From: Punica granatum
Lineage: Eukaryota; Streptophyta; Magnoliopsida; Myrtales; Lythraceae
NCBI RefSeq assembly: GCF_007655135.1
Contig: NC_045130.1
Location: forward strand, 20,093,363 to 20,157,362
DNA: 64,000 bases
Direction: 5' to 3'
Below the pieces are notes generated by a model. The model did not search any database and was not told the origin of the DNA. It saw only the letters and a program-made list of their open reading frames with translations. A program made the position numbers and the translations under genes. This document shows positions 45,101 through 58,259 of the stretch, piece after piece. Each line of letters begins with the position of its first letter. Within the stretch, counting starts at the first letter, position 1.

Positions 45101-46419
45101 AGTCCCTTCCATAGATCTTCCGTAGAGTCGAGTCCCTTCGTTAGATCCCCACAGGGCCGAGTCCCTTCCATTGATCTTCCGTAGGGCCGAGTCCCTTCGT
45201 TAGATCCCCACAGGGCCGAGTACCTTCCATTCATCTTCCGTAGGGCCGAGTGCCTTCGTAGATCCCCCCACAGGGCGAGTCCCTTCCATTCATCTTCCGT
45301 AGGGCCGAGTCCCTTCGTTAGATCCCCCACAGGGGCGAGTCCCTTCCATTCATCTTCCCTAGGGCCGAGTCCCTTCGTTAGATCCCCCACAGGGCCGAGT
45401 CCCTTCCATTCATCTTCCGTAGGGCCGAGTCCCTTCGTTAGATCCCCCACACGACGAGTCCCTTCCATTCGTCTCCGTAGGGCCGAGTCCCTTCGTTAGA
45501 TCCCCCACAGGGTCGAGTCCCATCCATTCGTCTCCGTAGGGCCGAGTCCCTTCGTTAGATCCCCCACAGGGCCGAGTCCCTTCCATTCGTCTTCCGTAGG
45601 GCCGAGTCCCTTCGTTAGATCCCCCACAGGGCCGAGTCCCATCCATTGATCATCCGTAGGGCCGAGTCCCTTCGTTAGATCCCCCACAAGGCCGAGTCCT
45701 TTCCTTTGATCTTCGTAGGGTTGAGTCCCTTCGTTAGATCTCCCACAGGGCCGAGTCCCTTCCATTTGATCTTCCGTAAGGCCGAGTCCCTTCGTTAGAT
45801 CCCCCACAGAGCGAGTCCCTTCCATTCATCTTCCGTAGGGCCGAGTCCCTTCGTTAGATCCCCCACAGGGCCGAGTCCCATCCATTGATCATCCGTAGGG
45901 CCGAGTCCCTTCGTTAGATCCCCACAGGGCCGAGTCCTCTCCTTTGATCTTCGTAGGGTTGAGTCCCTTCGTTAGATCTCCCAGAGGGCCGAGTCCCTTC
46001 CATTTGATCTTCCGTAGGGCCGAGTCCCTTCGTTAGATCCCCTACAGGGTCGAGTCCCTTCCATTGATCTTCCGTAGGGCCGAGTCCCTTCGTTAGATCC
46101 CCTACAGGGCCGAGTCCCTTCCTTTGATCTTCAGTAGGGCCGAGTCCCGTCATTAGATCCCTCCAGGGCCGAGTCCCTTCCATTGATCTTCCGTAGGGCC
46201 GAGTCCCTTCGTTAGATCCCCACAGGGCCGAGTCCCTTCCATTCATCTTCGTAGGGCCGAGTCCCTTCGTTAGATCCCACAGGGCCGAGTCCCTTCCATT
46301 CATCATCCGTAGGGCCGAGTCCCTTCCATTCATCTTCCGTAGGGCCGAGTCCCTTCGTTAGATCCCCCACAGGGCCGAGTCCCTTCCATTCATCTTCCGT
46401 AGGGCCGAGTCCCTTCGTT

Positions 46420-49340
46420 AGATCCCCCACACGACCGAGTCCCTTCCATTCGTCTCCGTAGGGCCGAGTCCCTTCGTTAGATCCCCCACAGGGTCGAGTC
46501 CCATCCATTCGTCTCCGTAGGGCCGAGTCCCTTCGTTAGATCCCCCACAGGGCCGAGTCCCTTCCATTCGTCTTCCGTAGGGCCGAGTCCCTTCGTTAGA
46601 TCCCCCACAGGGCCGAGTCCCATCCATTGATCATCCGTAGGGCCGAGTCCCTTCGTTAGATCCCCACAAGGCCGAGTCCTTTCCATTGATCTTCGTAGGG
46701 TTGAGTCCCTTCGTTAGATCTCCCAGAGGGCCGAGTCCCTTCCATTTGATCTTCCGTAGGGCCGAGTCCCTTCGTTAGATCCCCTACAGGGTCGAGTCCC
46801 TTCCATTGATCTTCCGTAGGGCCGAGTCCCTTCGTTAGATCCCCACAGGGCCGAGTCCCTTCCATTCATCTTCGTAGGGCCGAGTCCCTTCGTTAGATCC
46901 CCCACAGGGCCGAGTCCCTTCCATTCATCATCCGTAGGGCCGAGTCCCTTCCATTCATCTTCCGTAGGGCCGAGTCCCTTCGTTAGATCCCCCACAGGGC
47001 CGAGTCCCTTCCATTCATCTTCCGTAGGGCCGAGTCCCTTCGTTAGATCCCCCACACGACCGAGTCCCTTCCATTCGTCTCCGTAGGCCGAGTCCCTTCG
47101 TTAGATCCCCCACAGGGTCGAGTCCCATCCATTCGTCTCCGTAGGGCCGAGTCCCTTCGTTAGATCCCCCACAGGGCCGAGTCCCTTCCATTCGTCTTCC
47201 GTAGGGCCGAGTCCCTTCGTAGATCCCCACAGGGCCGAGTCCCATCCATTGATCATCCGTAGGGCCGAGTCCCTTCGTTAGATCCCCCACAAGGCCGAGT
47301 CCTTTCCTTTGATCTTCGTAGGGTTGAGTCCCTTCGTTAGATCTCCCAGAGGGCCGAGTCCCTTCCATTTGATCTTCCGTAGGGCCGAGTCCCTTCGTTA
47401 GATCCCCTACAGGGTCGAGTCCCTTCCATTGATCTTCGTAGGGCCGAGTCCCTTCGTTAGATCCCCTACAGGGCCGAGTCCCTTCCTTTGATCTTCAGTA
47501 GGGCCGAGTCCCGTCGTTAGATCCCTCCAGGCCGAGTCCCTTCCATTGATCTTCCGTAGGGCCGAGTCCCTTCGTTAGATCCCCCTTAGGGCCGAGTCCC
47601 ATCCATTCGTCTCCGTAGGGCCGAGTCCCTTCGTTAGATCCCCCACAGGGCCGAGTCCCTTCCATTCGTCTTCCGTAGGGCCGAGTCCCTTCGTTAGATC
47701 CCCCACAGGGCCGAGTCCCATCCATTGATCATCCGTAGGGCCGAGTCCCTTCGTTAGATCCCCCACAAGGCCGAGTCCTTTCCTTTGATCTTCGTAGGGT
47801 TGAGTCCCTTCGTTAGATCTCCCACAGGGCCGAGTCCCTTCCATTTGATCTTCCGTAAGGCCGAGTCCCTTCGTTAGATCCCCCACAGAGCCGAGTCCCT
47901 TCCATTCATCTTCCGTAGGGCCGAGTCCCTTCGTTAGATCCCCCACAGGGCCGAGTCCCATCCATTGATCATCCGTAGGGCCGAGTCCCTTCGTTAGATC
48001 CCCCACAGGGCCGAGTCCTTCCTTTGATCTTCGTAGGGTTGAGTCCCTTCGTTAGATCTCCCAGAGGGCCGAGTCCCTTCCATTTGATCTTCCGTAGGGC
48101 CGAGTCCCTTCGTTAGATCCCCCTACAGGGTCGAGTCCCTTCCATTGATCTTCCGTAGGGCCGAGTCCCTTCGTTAGATCCCCTACAGGGCCGAGTCCCT
48201 TCCTTTGATCTTCGTAGGGCCGAGTCCCGTCATTAGATCCCTCCAGGGCCGAGTCCCTTCCATTGATCTTCCGTAGGGCCGAGTCCCTTCGTTAGATCCC
48301 CACAGGGCCGAGTCCCTTCCATTCATCTTCGGTAGGGCCGAGTCCCTTCGTTGGATCCCCCACAGGGCCGAGTCCCTTCCATTCATCATCCGTAGGGCCG
48401 AGTCCCTTCCATTCATCTTCCGTAGGGCCGAGTCCCTTCGTTAGATCCCCCACAGGGCCGAGTCCCTTCCATTCATCTTCCGTAGGGCCGAGTCCCTTCG
48501 TTAGATCCCCCACACGACCGAGTCCCTTCCATTCGTCTCCGTAGGGCCGAGTCCCTTCGTTAGATCCCCCACAGGGCGAGTCCCATCCATTCGTCTCCGT
48601 AGGGCCGAGTCCCTTCGTTAGATCCCCCACAGGGCCGAGTCCCTTCCATTCGTCTTCCGTAGGGCCGAGTCCCTTCGTTAGATCCCCCACAGGGCCGAGT
48701 CCCATCCATTGATCATCCGTAGGGCCGAGTCCCTTCGTTAGATCCCCCACAAGGCCGAGTCCTTTCCTTTGATCTTCGTAGGGTTGAGTCCCTTCGTTAG
48801 ATCTCCCAGAGGGCCGAGTCCCTTCCATTTGATCTTCCGTATGGCCGAGTCCCTTCGTTAGATCCCCTACAGGGTCGAGTCCCTTCCATTGATCTTCCGT
48901 AGGGCCGAGTCCCTTCGTTAGATCCCCACAGGGCCGAGTCCCTTCCATTCATCTTCGTAGGGCCGAGTCCCTTCGTTAGATCCCCCACAGGGCCGAGTCC
49001 CTTCCATTCATCATCCGTAGGGCCGAGTCCCTTCATTCATCTTCCGTAGGGCCGAGTCCCTTCGTTAGATCCCCCACAGGGCCGAGTCCCTTCCATTCAT
49101 CTTCCGTAGGGCCGAGTCCCTTCGTTAGATCCCCCACACGACCGAGTCCCTTCCATTCGTCTCCGTAGGGCCGAGTCCCTTCGTTAGATCCCCCACAGGG
49201 TCGAGTCCCATCCATTCGTCTCCGTAGGGCCGAGTCCCTTCGTTAGATCCCCCACAGGGCCGAGTCCCTTCCATTCGTCTTCCGTAGGGCCGAGTCCCTT
49301 CGTTAGATCCCCCACAGGGCCGAGTCCCATCCATTGATCA
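46420..49340. repeat. Duplication with ~2.08-kb offset within the satellite
   Basis: The rare box ACACGACCGAG recurs with ACGAC at 46431, 47056, 48514 and 49138. The spacing is 625, 1458 and 624, so the pair repeats at 2083 and 2082 bp. The GGTTGAG markers at 46700/48781 agree. Confidence 0.75.
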
Positions 49341-49799
49341 TCCGTAGGGCCGAGTCCCTTCGTTAGATCCCCCACAAGGCCGAGTCCTTTCCTTTGATCT
49401 TCGTAGGGTTGAGTCCCTTCGTTAGATCCCCAGAGGGCCGAGTCCCTTCCATTTGATCTTCCGTAGGGCCGAGTCCCTTCGTTAGATCCCCTACAGGGTC
49501 GAGTCCCTTCCATTGATCTTCCGTAGGGCCGAGTCCCTTCGTTAGATCCCCTACAGGGCCGAGTCCCTTCCTTTGATCTTCAGTAGGGCCGAGTCCCGTC
49601 GTTAGATCCCTCCAGGGCCGAGTCCCTTCCATTGATCTTCCGTAGGGCCGAGTCCCTTCGTTAGATCCCCACAGGGCCGAGTCCCTTCCATTCATCTTCG
49701 GTAGGGCCGAGTCCCTTCGTTAGATCCCCCACAGGGCCGAGCCCCTTCCATTCATCTTCCGTAGGGCCGAGTCCCTTCGTTAGATCCCCCTCAGGGCCG

Positions 49800-50880
49800 A
49801 GTCCCTTCCATTCATCTTCCGTAGGACCGAGTCCCTTCGTTAGATCCCCCACAGGGCCGAGTCCCATCCATTCGTCTCCGTAGGGCCGAGTCCCTTCGTT
49901 AGATCCCCCACAGGGCCGAGTCCCTTCCATTCGTCTTCCGTAGGGCCGAGTCCCTTCGTTAGATCCCCCACAGGGCCGAGTCCCATCCATTGATCATCCG
50001 TAGGGCTAGGTCCCTTCGTTAGATCCCCCAAAAGGCCGAGTCCTTTCCTTTGATCTTCGTAGGGTTGAGTCCCTTCGTTAGATCTCCCACAGGGCCGAGT
50101 CCCTTCCATTTGATCTTCCGTAGGGCCGAGTCCCTTCGTTAGATCCCCCACAGAGCCGAGTCCCTTCCATTCATCTTCCGTAGGGCCGAGTCCCTTCGTT
50201 AGATCCCCCACAGGGCCGAGTACCATCCATTGATCATCCGTAGGGCCGAGTCCCTTCGTTAGATCCCCCACAAGGCCGAGTCCTTTCCTTTGATCTTCGT
50301 AGGGTTGAGTCCCTTCGTTAGATCCCCCACAGAGCCGAGTCCCTTCCATTCATCTTCCGTAGGACCGAGTCCCTTCGTTAGATCCCCCACAGGGCCGAGT
50401 CCCATCCATTCGTCTCCGTAGGGCCGAGTCCCTTCGTTAGATCCCCCACAGGGCCGAGTCCCTTCCATTCGTCTTCCGTAGGGCCGAGTCCCTTCGTTAG
50501 ATCCCCCACAGGGCCGAGTCCCATCCATTGATCATCCGTAGGGCCGAGGTCCCTTCGTTAGATCCCCCAAAGGCCGAGTCCTTTCCTTTGATCTTCGTAG
50601 GGTTGAGTCCCTTCGTTAGATCTCCCACAGGGCCGAGTCCCTTCCATTTGATCTTCCGTAGGGCCGAGTCCCTTCGTTAGATCCCCCACAGAGCCGAGTC
50701 CCTTCCATTCATCTTCCGTAGGGCCGAGTCCCTTCGTTAGATCCCCCACAGGGCCGAGTACCATCCATTGATCATCCGTAGGGCCGAGTCCCTTCGTTAG
50801 ATCCCCCACAAGGCCGAGTCCTTTCCTTTGATCTTCGTAGGGTTGAGTCCCTTCGTTAGATCTCCCATAGGGCCGAGTCC
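49800..50880. repeat. Tandem duplication of ~538 bp (9 monomers)
   Basis: GTAGGACC at 49821/50359, TACCATCCATTG at 50221/50759, and GGTTGAG at 50061/50599 and 50300/50839 all share a 538-539-bp offset. The boundaries lie near 50340 and 50880. Confidence 0.75.
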
Positions 50881-51720
50881 CTTCCATTTGATCTTCCGTA
50901 GGGCCGAGTCCCTTCGTTAGATCCCCTACAGGGTCGAGTCCCTTCCATTGATCTTCCGTAGGGCCGAGTCCCTTCGTTAGATACCCTACAGGGCCGAGTC
51001 CCTTCCTTTGATCTTCAGTAGGGCCGAGTCCCGTCGTTAGATCCCTCCAGGGCCGAGTCCCTTCCATTGATCTTCCGTAGGGCCGAGTCCCTTCGTTAGA
51101 TCCCCACAGGGCCGAGTCCCTTCCATTCATCTTCGGTAGGGCCGAGTCCCTTCGTTAGATCCCCCACAGGGCCGAGCCCCTTCCATTCATCTTCCGTAGG
51201 GCCGAGTCCCTTCGTTAGATCCCCCTCAGGGCCGAGTCCCTTCCATTCATCTTCCGTAGGCCGAGTCCCTTCGTTAGATCCCCACAGGGCCGAGTCCCTT
51301 CCATTCATCTTCCGTAGGGCCGAGTCCCTTCGTTAGGTCCCCACAGGGCCGAGTCCATTCCATTCATCTTCCGTAGGGGAGTCCCTTCGTTAGATCCCCC
51401 ACAGGGCGAGTCCCTTCCATAGATCTTCCGTAGGTCGAGTCCCTTCGTTAGATCCCCACAGGGCCGAGTCCCTTCCATTGATCTTCCGTAGGGCCGAGTC
51501 CCTTCGTTAGATCCCCACAGGGCCGAGTCCCTTCGTTAGATCCCCACAGGGCCGAGTACCTTCCATTCATCTTCCGTAGGGCCGAGTGCCTTCGTTAGAT
51601 CCCCCACAGGGGCGAGTCCCTTCCATTCATCTTCCGTAGGGCCGAGTCCCTTCGTTAGATCCCCCACAGGGGCGAGTCCCTTCCATTCATCTTCCGTAGG
51701 GCCGAGTCCCTTCGTTAGAT

Positions 51721-52020
51721 CCCCCACAGGGCCGAGTCCCTTCCATTCATCTTCCGTAGGGCCGAGTCCCTTCGTTAGATCCCCCACAGGGCCGAGTCCC
51801 TTCCATTCATCTTCCGTAGGGCCGAGTCCCTTCGTTAGATCCCCCACAGGGCCGAGTCCCTTCCATTCATCTTCCGTAGGGCCGAGTCCCTTCGTTAGAT
51901 CCCCCACAGGGCCGAGTCCCTTCCATTCATCTTCCGTAGGGCCGAGTCCCTTCGTTAGATCCCCCACAGGGCCGAGTCCCTTCCATTCATCTTCCGTAGG
52001 GCCGAGTCCCTTCGTTAGAT
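51721..52020. repeat. Five identical 60-bp monomers in a row
   Basis: The five consecutive 60-bp units are identical, unlike most neighbours, which indicates very recent local expansion or gene conversion. Confidence 0.9.
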
Positions 52021-55000
52021 CCCCCACAGGGCCGAGTCCCTTCCATTCGTCTCCGTAGGGCCGAGTCCCTTCGTTAGATCCCCCACAGGGCCGAGTCCCT
52101 TCCATTCGTCTTCCGTAGGGCCGAGTCCCTTCGTTAGATCCCCCACAGGGCCGAGTCCCATCCATTGCTCATCAGTAGGGCCGAGTCCCTTCGTTAGATC
52201 CCCCACAAGGCCGAGTCCTTTCCTTTGATCTTCGTAGGGTTGAGTCCCTTCGTTAGATCTCCCAAAGGGCCGAGTCCCTTCCATTTGATCTTCCGTAGGG
52301 CCGAGTCCCTTCGTTAGATCCCCACAGGGCCGAGTCCCTTCCATTGATCTTCCGTAGGGCCGAGTCCCTTCGTTAGATCCCCTACAGGGCCGAGTCCCTT
52401 CCTTTGATCTTCAGTAGGGCCGAGTCCCTTCGTTAGATCCCTCCAGGGCCGAGTCCCTTCCATTGATCTTCCGTAGGGCCGAGTCCCTTCGTTTGATCTT
52501 CAGTAGGGCCGAGTCCCTTCGTTAGATCCCTCCAGGGCCGAGTCCCTTCCATTTAGATCTTCCGTAGAGCCGAGTCCCTTCCATTCATCTTCCGTAGGGC
52601 CGAGTCCCTTCGTTAGATCCCCCACAGGGCCGAGTCCCATCCATTGATCATCCGTAGGGCCGAGTCCCTTCGTTAGATCCCCCACAGGCCGAGTCCTTTC
52701 CTTTGATCTTCGTAGGGCCGAGTCCCTTCGTTAGATCTCCCAAAGGGCCGAGTCCCTTCCATTTGATCTTCCGTAGGGCCGAGTCCCTTCGTTAGATCCC
52801 CTACAGGGCCGAGTCCCTTCCATTGATCTTCCGTAGGGCCGAGTCCCTTCGTTAGATCCCCTACAGGGCCGAGTCCCTTCCATTGATCTTCAGTAGGGCC
52901 GAGTCCCTTCGTTAGATCCCTCCAGGGCCGAGTCCCTTCCATTGATCTTCCGTAGGGCCGAGTCCCTTCGTTAGATCCCCACAGGGCCGAGTCCCTTCCA
53001 TTCATCTTCCGTAGGGCCGAGTCCCTTCGTTAGATCCCCACAGGGCCGAGTCCCTTCCATTCATCTTCCGTAGGGCCGAGTCCCTTCGTTAGATCCCCCT
53101 CAGGGCCGAGTCCCTTCCATTCATCTTCCGTAGGGCCGAGTCCCTTCGTTAGATCCCCCTCAGGGCCGAGTCCCTTCCATTCATCTTCCGTAGGCCGAGT
53201 CCCTTCGTTAGGTCCCCACAGGGCCGAGTCCCTTCCATTGATCTTCCGTAGGGCCGAGTCCCTTCGTTAGATCCCCACAGGGCCGAGTACCTTCCATTCA
53301 TCTTCCGTAGGGCCGAGTGCCTTCGTTAGATCCCCCACAGGGGCGAGTCCCTTCCATTCATCTTCCGTAGGGCCGAGTCCCTTCGTTAGATCCCCCACAG
53401 GGCCGAGTCCCTTCCATTCATCTTCCGTAGGGCCGAGTCCCTTCGTTAGATCCCCCACAGGGCCGAGTCCCTTCCATTCATCTTCCGTAGGGCCGAGTCC
53501 CTTCGTTAGATCCCCACAGGGCCGAGTCCCTTCCATTCATCTTCCGTAGGGCCGAGTCCCTTCGTTAGATCCCCACAGGGGCGAGTCCCTTCCATTCATC
53601 TTCCGTAGGGCCGAGTCCCTTCGTTAGATCCCCCACAGGGCCGAGTCCCTTCCATTCATCATCCGTAGGGCCGAGTCCCTTCGTTAGATCCCCCACAGGG
53701 CCGAGTCCCTTCCATTCATCTTCCGTAGGGCCGAGTCCCTTCGTTAGATCCCCCACAGGGCCGAGTCCCTTCCATTCATCTTCCGTAGGGCCGAGTCCCT
53801 TCGTTAGATCCCCCACAGGGCCGAGTCCCTTCCATTCGTCTCCGTAGGGCCGAGTCCCTTCGTTAGATCCCCCACAGGGCCGAGTCCCATCCATTCGTCT
53901 CCGTAGGGCCGAGTCCCTTCGTTAGATCCCCCACAGGGCCGAGTCCCTTCCATTCGTCTTCCGTAGGGCCGAGTCCCTTCGTTAGATCCCCCACAGGGCC
54001 GAGTCCCATCCATTGCTCATCAGTAGGGCCGAGTCCCTTCGTTAGATCCCCCACAAGGCCGAGTCCTTTCCTTTGATCTTCGTAGGGTTGAGTCCCTTCG
54101 TTAGATCTCCCACAGGGCCGAGTCCCTTCCATTTGATCTTCCGTAGGGCCGAGTCCCTTCGTTAGATCCCCCACAGAGCCGAGTCCCTTCCATTCATCTT
54201 CCGTAGGGCCGAGTCCCTTCGTTAGATCCCCCACAGGGCCGAGTCCCATCCATTGATCATCCGTAGGGCCGAGTCCCTTCGTTAGATCCCCCACAAGGCC
54301 GAGTCCTTTCCTTTGATCTTCGTAGGGTTGAGTCCCTTCGTTAGATCTCCCAAAGGGCCGAGTCCCTTCCATTTGATCTTCCGTAGGGCCGAGTCCCTTC
54401 GTTAGATCCCCTACAGGGTCGAGTCCCTTCCATTGATCTTCCGTAGGGCCGAGTCCCTTCGTTAGATCCCCTACAGGGCCGAGTCCCTTCCTTTGATCTT
54501 CAGTAGGGCCGAGTCCCGTCGTTAGATCCCTCCAGGGCCGAGTCCCTTCCATTGATCTTCCGTAGGGCCGAGTCCCTTCGTTAGATCCCCACAGGGCCGA
54601 GTCCCTTCCATTCATCTTCGTAGGCCGAGTCCCTTCGTTAGATCCCCCACAGGGCCGAGCCCCTTCCATTCATCTTCCGTAGGGCCGAGTCCCTTCGTTA
54701 GATCCCCCTCAGGGCCGAGTCCCTTCCATTCATCTTCCGTAGGGCCGAGTCCCTTCGTTAGATCCCCCTCAGGGCCGAGTCCCTTCCATTCATCTTCCGT
54801 AGGACCGAGTCCCTTCGTTAGGTCCCCACAGGGCCGAGTCCCTTCCATTCATCTTCCGTAGGGCCGAGTCCCTTCGTTAGGTCTCCACAGGGCCGAGTCC
54901 CTTCCATTCATCTTCCGTAGGGCGGAGTCCCTTCGTTAGCTCCCCCACAGGGCCGAGTCCGTTCCATTCATCATCCGTAGGGCCGAGTCCCTTCGTTAGA

Positions 55001-58000
55001 TCCCCCACAGGGCCGAGTCCCTTCCATTCATCTTCCGTAGGGCCGAGTCCCTTCGTTAGATCCCCCACAGGGCCGAGTACCTTCCATTCATCTTCCGTAG
55101 GGTCGAGTCCCTTCGTTAGATCCCCCACAGGGCCGAGTCCCTTCGTTAGATCCCCCACAGGGCCGAGTCCCATCCATTCGTCTCCGTAGGGCCGAGTCCC
55201 TTCGTTAGATCCCCCACAGGGGCGAGTCCCTTCCATTCGTCTTCCGTAGGGCCGAGTCCCTTCGTTAGATCCCCCACAGGGCCGAGTCCCATCCATTGCT
55301 CATCCGTAGGGCCGAGTCCCTTCGTTAGATCCCCCACAAGGCCGAGTCCTTTCCTTTGATCTTCGTAGGGTTGATTCCCTTCGTTAGATCTCCCACAGGG
55401 CCGAGTCCCTTCCATTTGATCTTCCGTAGGGCCGAGTCCCTTCGTTAGATCCCCCACAGAGCCGAGTCCCTTCCATTCATCTTCCGTAGGGCCGAGTCCC
55501 TTCGTTAGATCCCCCACAGGGCCGAGTCCCATCCATTGATCATCCGTAGGGCCGAGTCCCTTCGTTAGATCCCCCACAAGGCCGAGTCCTTTCCTTTGAT
55601 CTTCGTAGGGTTGAGTCCCTTCGTTAGATCTCCCAAAGGGCCGAGTCCCTTCCATTTGATCTTCCGTAGGGCCGAGTCCCTTCGTTAGATCCCCTACAGG
55701 GTCGAGTCCCTTCCATTGATCTTCCGTAGGGCCGAGTCCCTTCGTTAGATCCCCTACAGGGCCGAGTCCCTTCCTTTGATCTTCAGTAGGGCCGAGTCCC
55801 GTCGTTAGATCCCTCCAGGGCCGAGTCCCTTCCATTGATCTTCCGTAGGGCCGAGTCCCTTCGTTAGATCCCCACAGGGCCGAGTCCCTTCCATTCATCT
55901 TCGGTAGGGCCGAGTCCCTTCGTTAGATCCCCCACAGGGCCGAGCCCCTTCCATTCATCTTCCGTAGGGCCGAGTCCCTTCGTTAGATCCCCCTCAGGGC
56001 CGAGTCCCTTCCATTCATCTTCCGTAGGGCCGAGTCCCTTCGTTAGATCCCCCTCAGGGCCGAGTCCCTTCCATTCATCTTCCGTAGGACCGAGTCCCTT
56101 CGTTAGGTCCCCACAGGGCCGAGTCCCTTCCATTCATCTTCCGTAGGGCCGAGTCCCTTCGTTAGATCCCCCACAGGGCCGAGTCCCTTCCATTCATCTT
56201 CCGTAGGGCGGAGTCCCTTCGTTAGATCCCCCACAGGGCGAGTCCCTTCCATTGATCTTCCGTAGGTCGAGTCCCTTCGTTAGATCCCCACAGGGCCGAG
56301 TCCCTTCCATTGATCTTCCGTAGGGCCGAGTCCCTTCGTTAGATCCCCACAGGGCCGAGTACCTTCCATTCATCTTCCGTAGGGCCGAGTCCCTTCGTTA
56401 GATCCCCCACAGGGCCGAGTCCCTTCCATTCATCTTCCGTAGGGCCGAGTCCCTTCGTTAGATCCCCCACAGGGGCGAGTCCCTTCCATTCATCTTCCCT
56501 AGGGCCGAGTCCCTTCGTTAGATCCCCCACAGGGGCGAGTCCCTTCCATTCATCTTCCGTAGGGCCGAGTCCCTTCGTTAGATCCCCCACAGGGCCGAGT
56601 CCCTTCCATTCATCTTCCGTAGGGCCGAGTCCCTTCGTTAGATCCCCCACAGGGGCGAGTCCCTTCCATTGATCTTCCGTAGGGCCGAGTCCCTTCGTTA
56701 GATCCCCACAGGGCCGAGTCCCTTCCATTCATCATCCGTAGGGCCGAGTCCATTCGTTAGATCCCCCACAGGGCCGAGTCCCTTCCATTCATCTTCCGTA
56801 GGGCCGAGTCCCTTCGTTAGATCCCCCACAGGGCCGAGTCCCTTCCATTCATCTTCCGTAGGGCCGAGTCCCTTCGTTAGATCCCCCACAGGGCCGAGTC
56901 CCTTCCATTCATCTTCCGTAGGGCCGAGTCCCTTCGTTAGATCCCCCACAAGGCCGAGTCCCTTCCATTCGTCTCCGTAGGGCCGAGTCCCTTCGTTAGA
57001 TCCCCCACAGGGTCGAGTCCCATCCATTCGTCTCCGTAGGGCCGAGTCCCTTCGTTAGATCCCCCACAGGGCCGAGTCCCTTCCATTCGTCTTCCGTAGG
57101 GCCGAGTCCCTTCGTTAGATCCCCCACAGGGCCGAGTCCCATCCATTGATCATCCGTAGGGCCGAGTCCCTTCGTTAGATCCCCCACAAGGCCGAGTCCT
57201 TTCCTTTGATCTTCGTAGGGTTGAGTCCCTTCGTTAGATCTCCCACAGGGCCGAGTCCCTTCCATTTGATCTTCCGTAGGGCCGAGTCCCTTCGTTAGAT
57301 CCCCCACAGAGCCGAGTCCCTTCCATTCATCTTCCGTAGGGCCGAGTCCCTTCGTTAGATCCCCCACAGGGCCGAGTCCCATCCATTGATCATCCGTAGG
57401 GCCGAGTCCCTTCGTTAGATCCCCCACAAGGCCGAGTCCTTTCCTTTGATCTTCGTAGGGTTGAGTCCCTTCGTTAGATCTCCCAGAGGGCCGAGTCCCT
57501 TCCATTTGATCTTCCGTAGGGCCGAGTCCCTTCGTTAGATCCCCTACAGGGCCGAGTCCCTTCCATTGATCTTCCGTAGGGCCGAGTCCCTTCGTTAGAT
57601 CCCCTACAGGGCCGAGTCCCTTCCTTTGATCTTCAGTAGGGCCGAGTCCCGTCGTTAGATCCCTCCAGGGCCGAGTCCCTTCCATTGATCTTCCGTAGGG
57701 CCGAGTCCCTTCGTTAGATCCCCACAGGGCCGAGTCCCTTCCAATTATCTTCGGTAGGGCCGAGTCCCTTCGTTAGATCCCCCACAGGGCCGAGCCCCTT
57801 CCATTCATCTTCCGTAGGGCCGAGTCCCTTCGTTAGATCCCCCTCAGGGCCGAGTCCCTTCCATTCATCTTCCGTAGGACCGAGTCCCTTCGTTAGGTCC
57901 CCCACAGGGCCGAGTCCCTTCCATTCATCTTCCGTAGGGCCGAGTCCCTTCGTTAGATCCCCCACAGGGCGAGTCCCTTCCATTCATCTTCCCTAGGGCC

Positions 58001-58259
58001 GAGTCCCTTCGTTAGATCCCCCACAGGGGCGAGTCCCTTCCATTCATCTTCCGTAGGGCCGAGTCCCTTCGTTAGATCCCCCACAGGGCCGAGTCCCTTC
58101 CATTCATCTTCCGTAGGGCCGAGTCCCTTCGTTAGATCCCCCACAGGGCCGAGTCCCTTCCATTCATCTTCCGTAGGGCCGAGTCCCTTCGTTAGATCCC
58201 CCACAGGGCCGAGTCCCTTCCATTCATCTTCCGTAGGGCCGAGTCCCTACGTTAGATCC

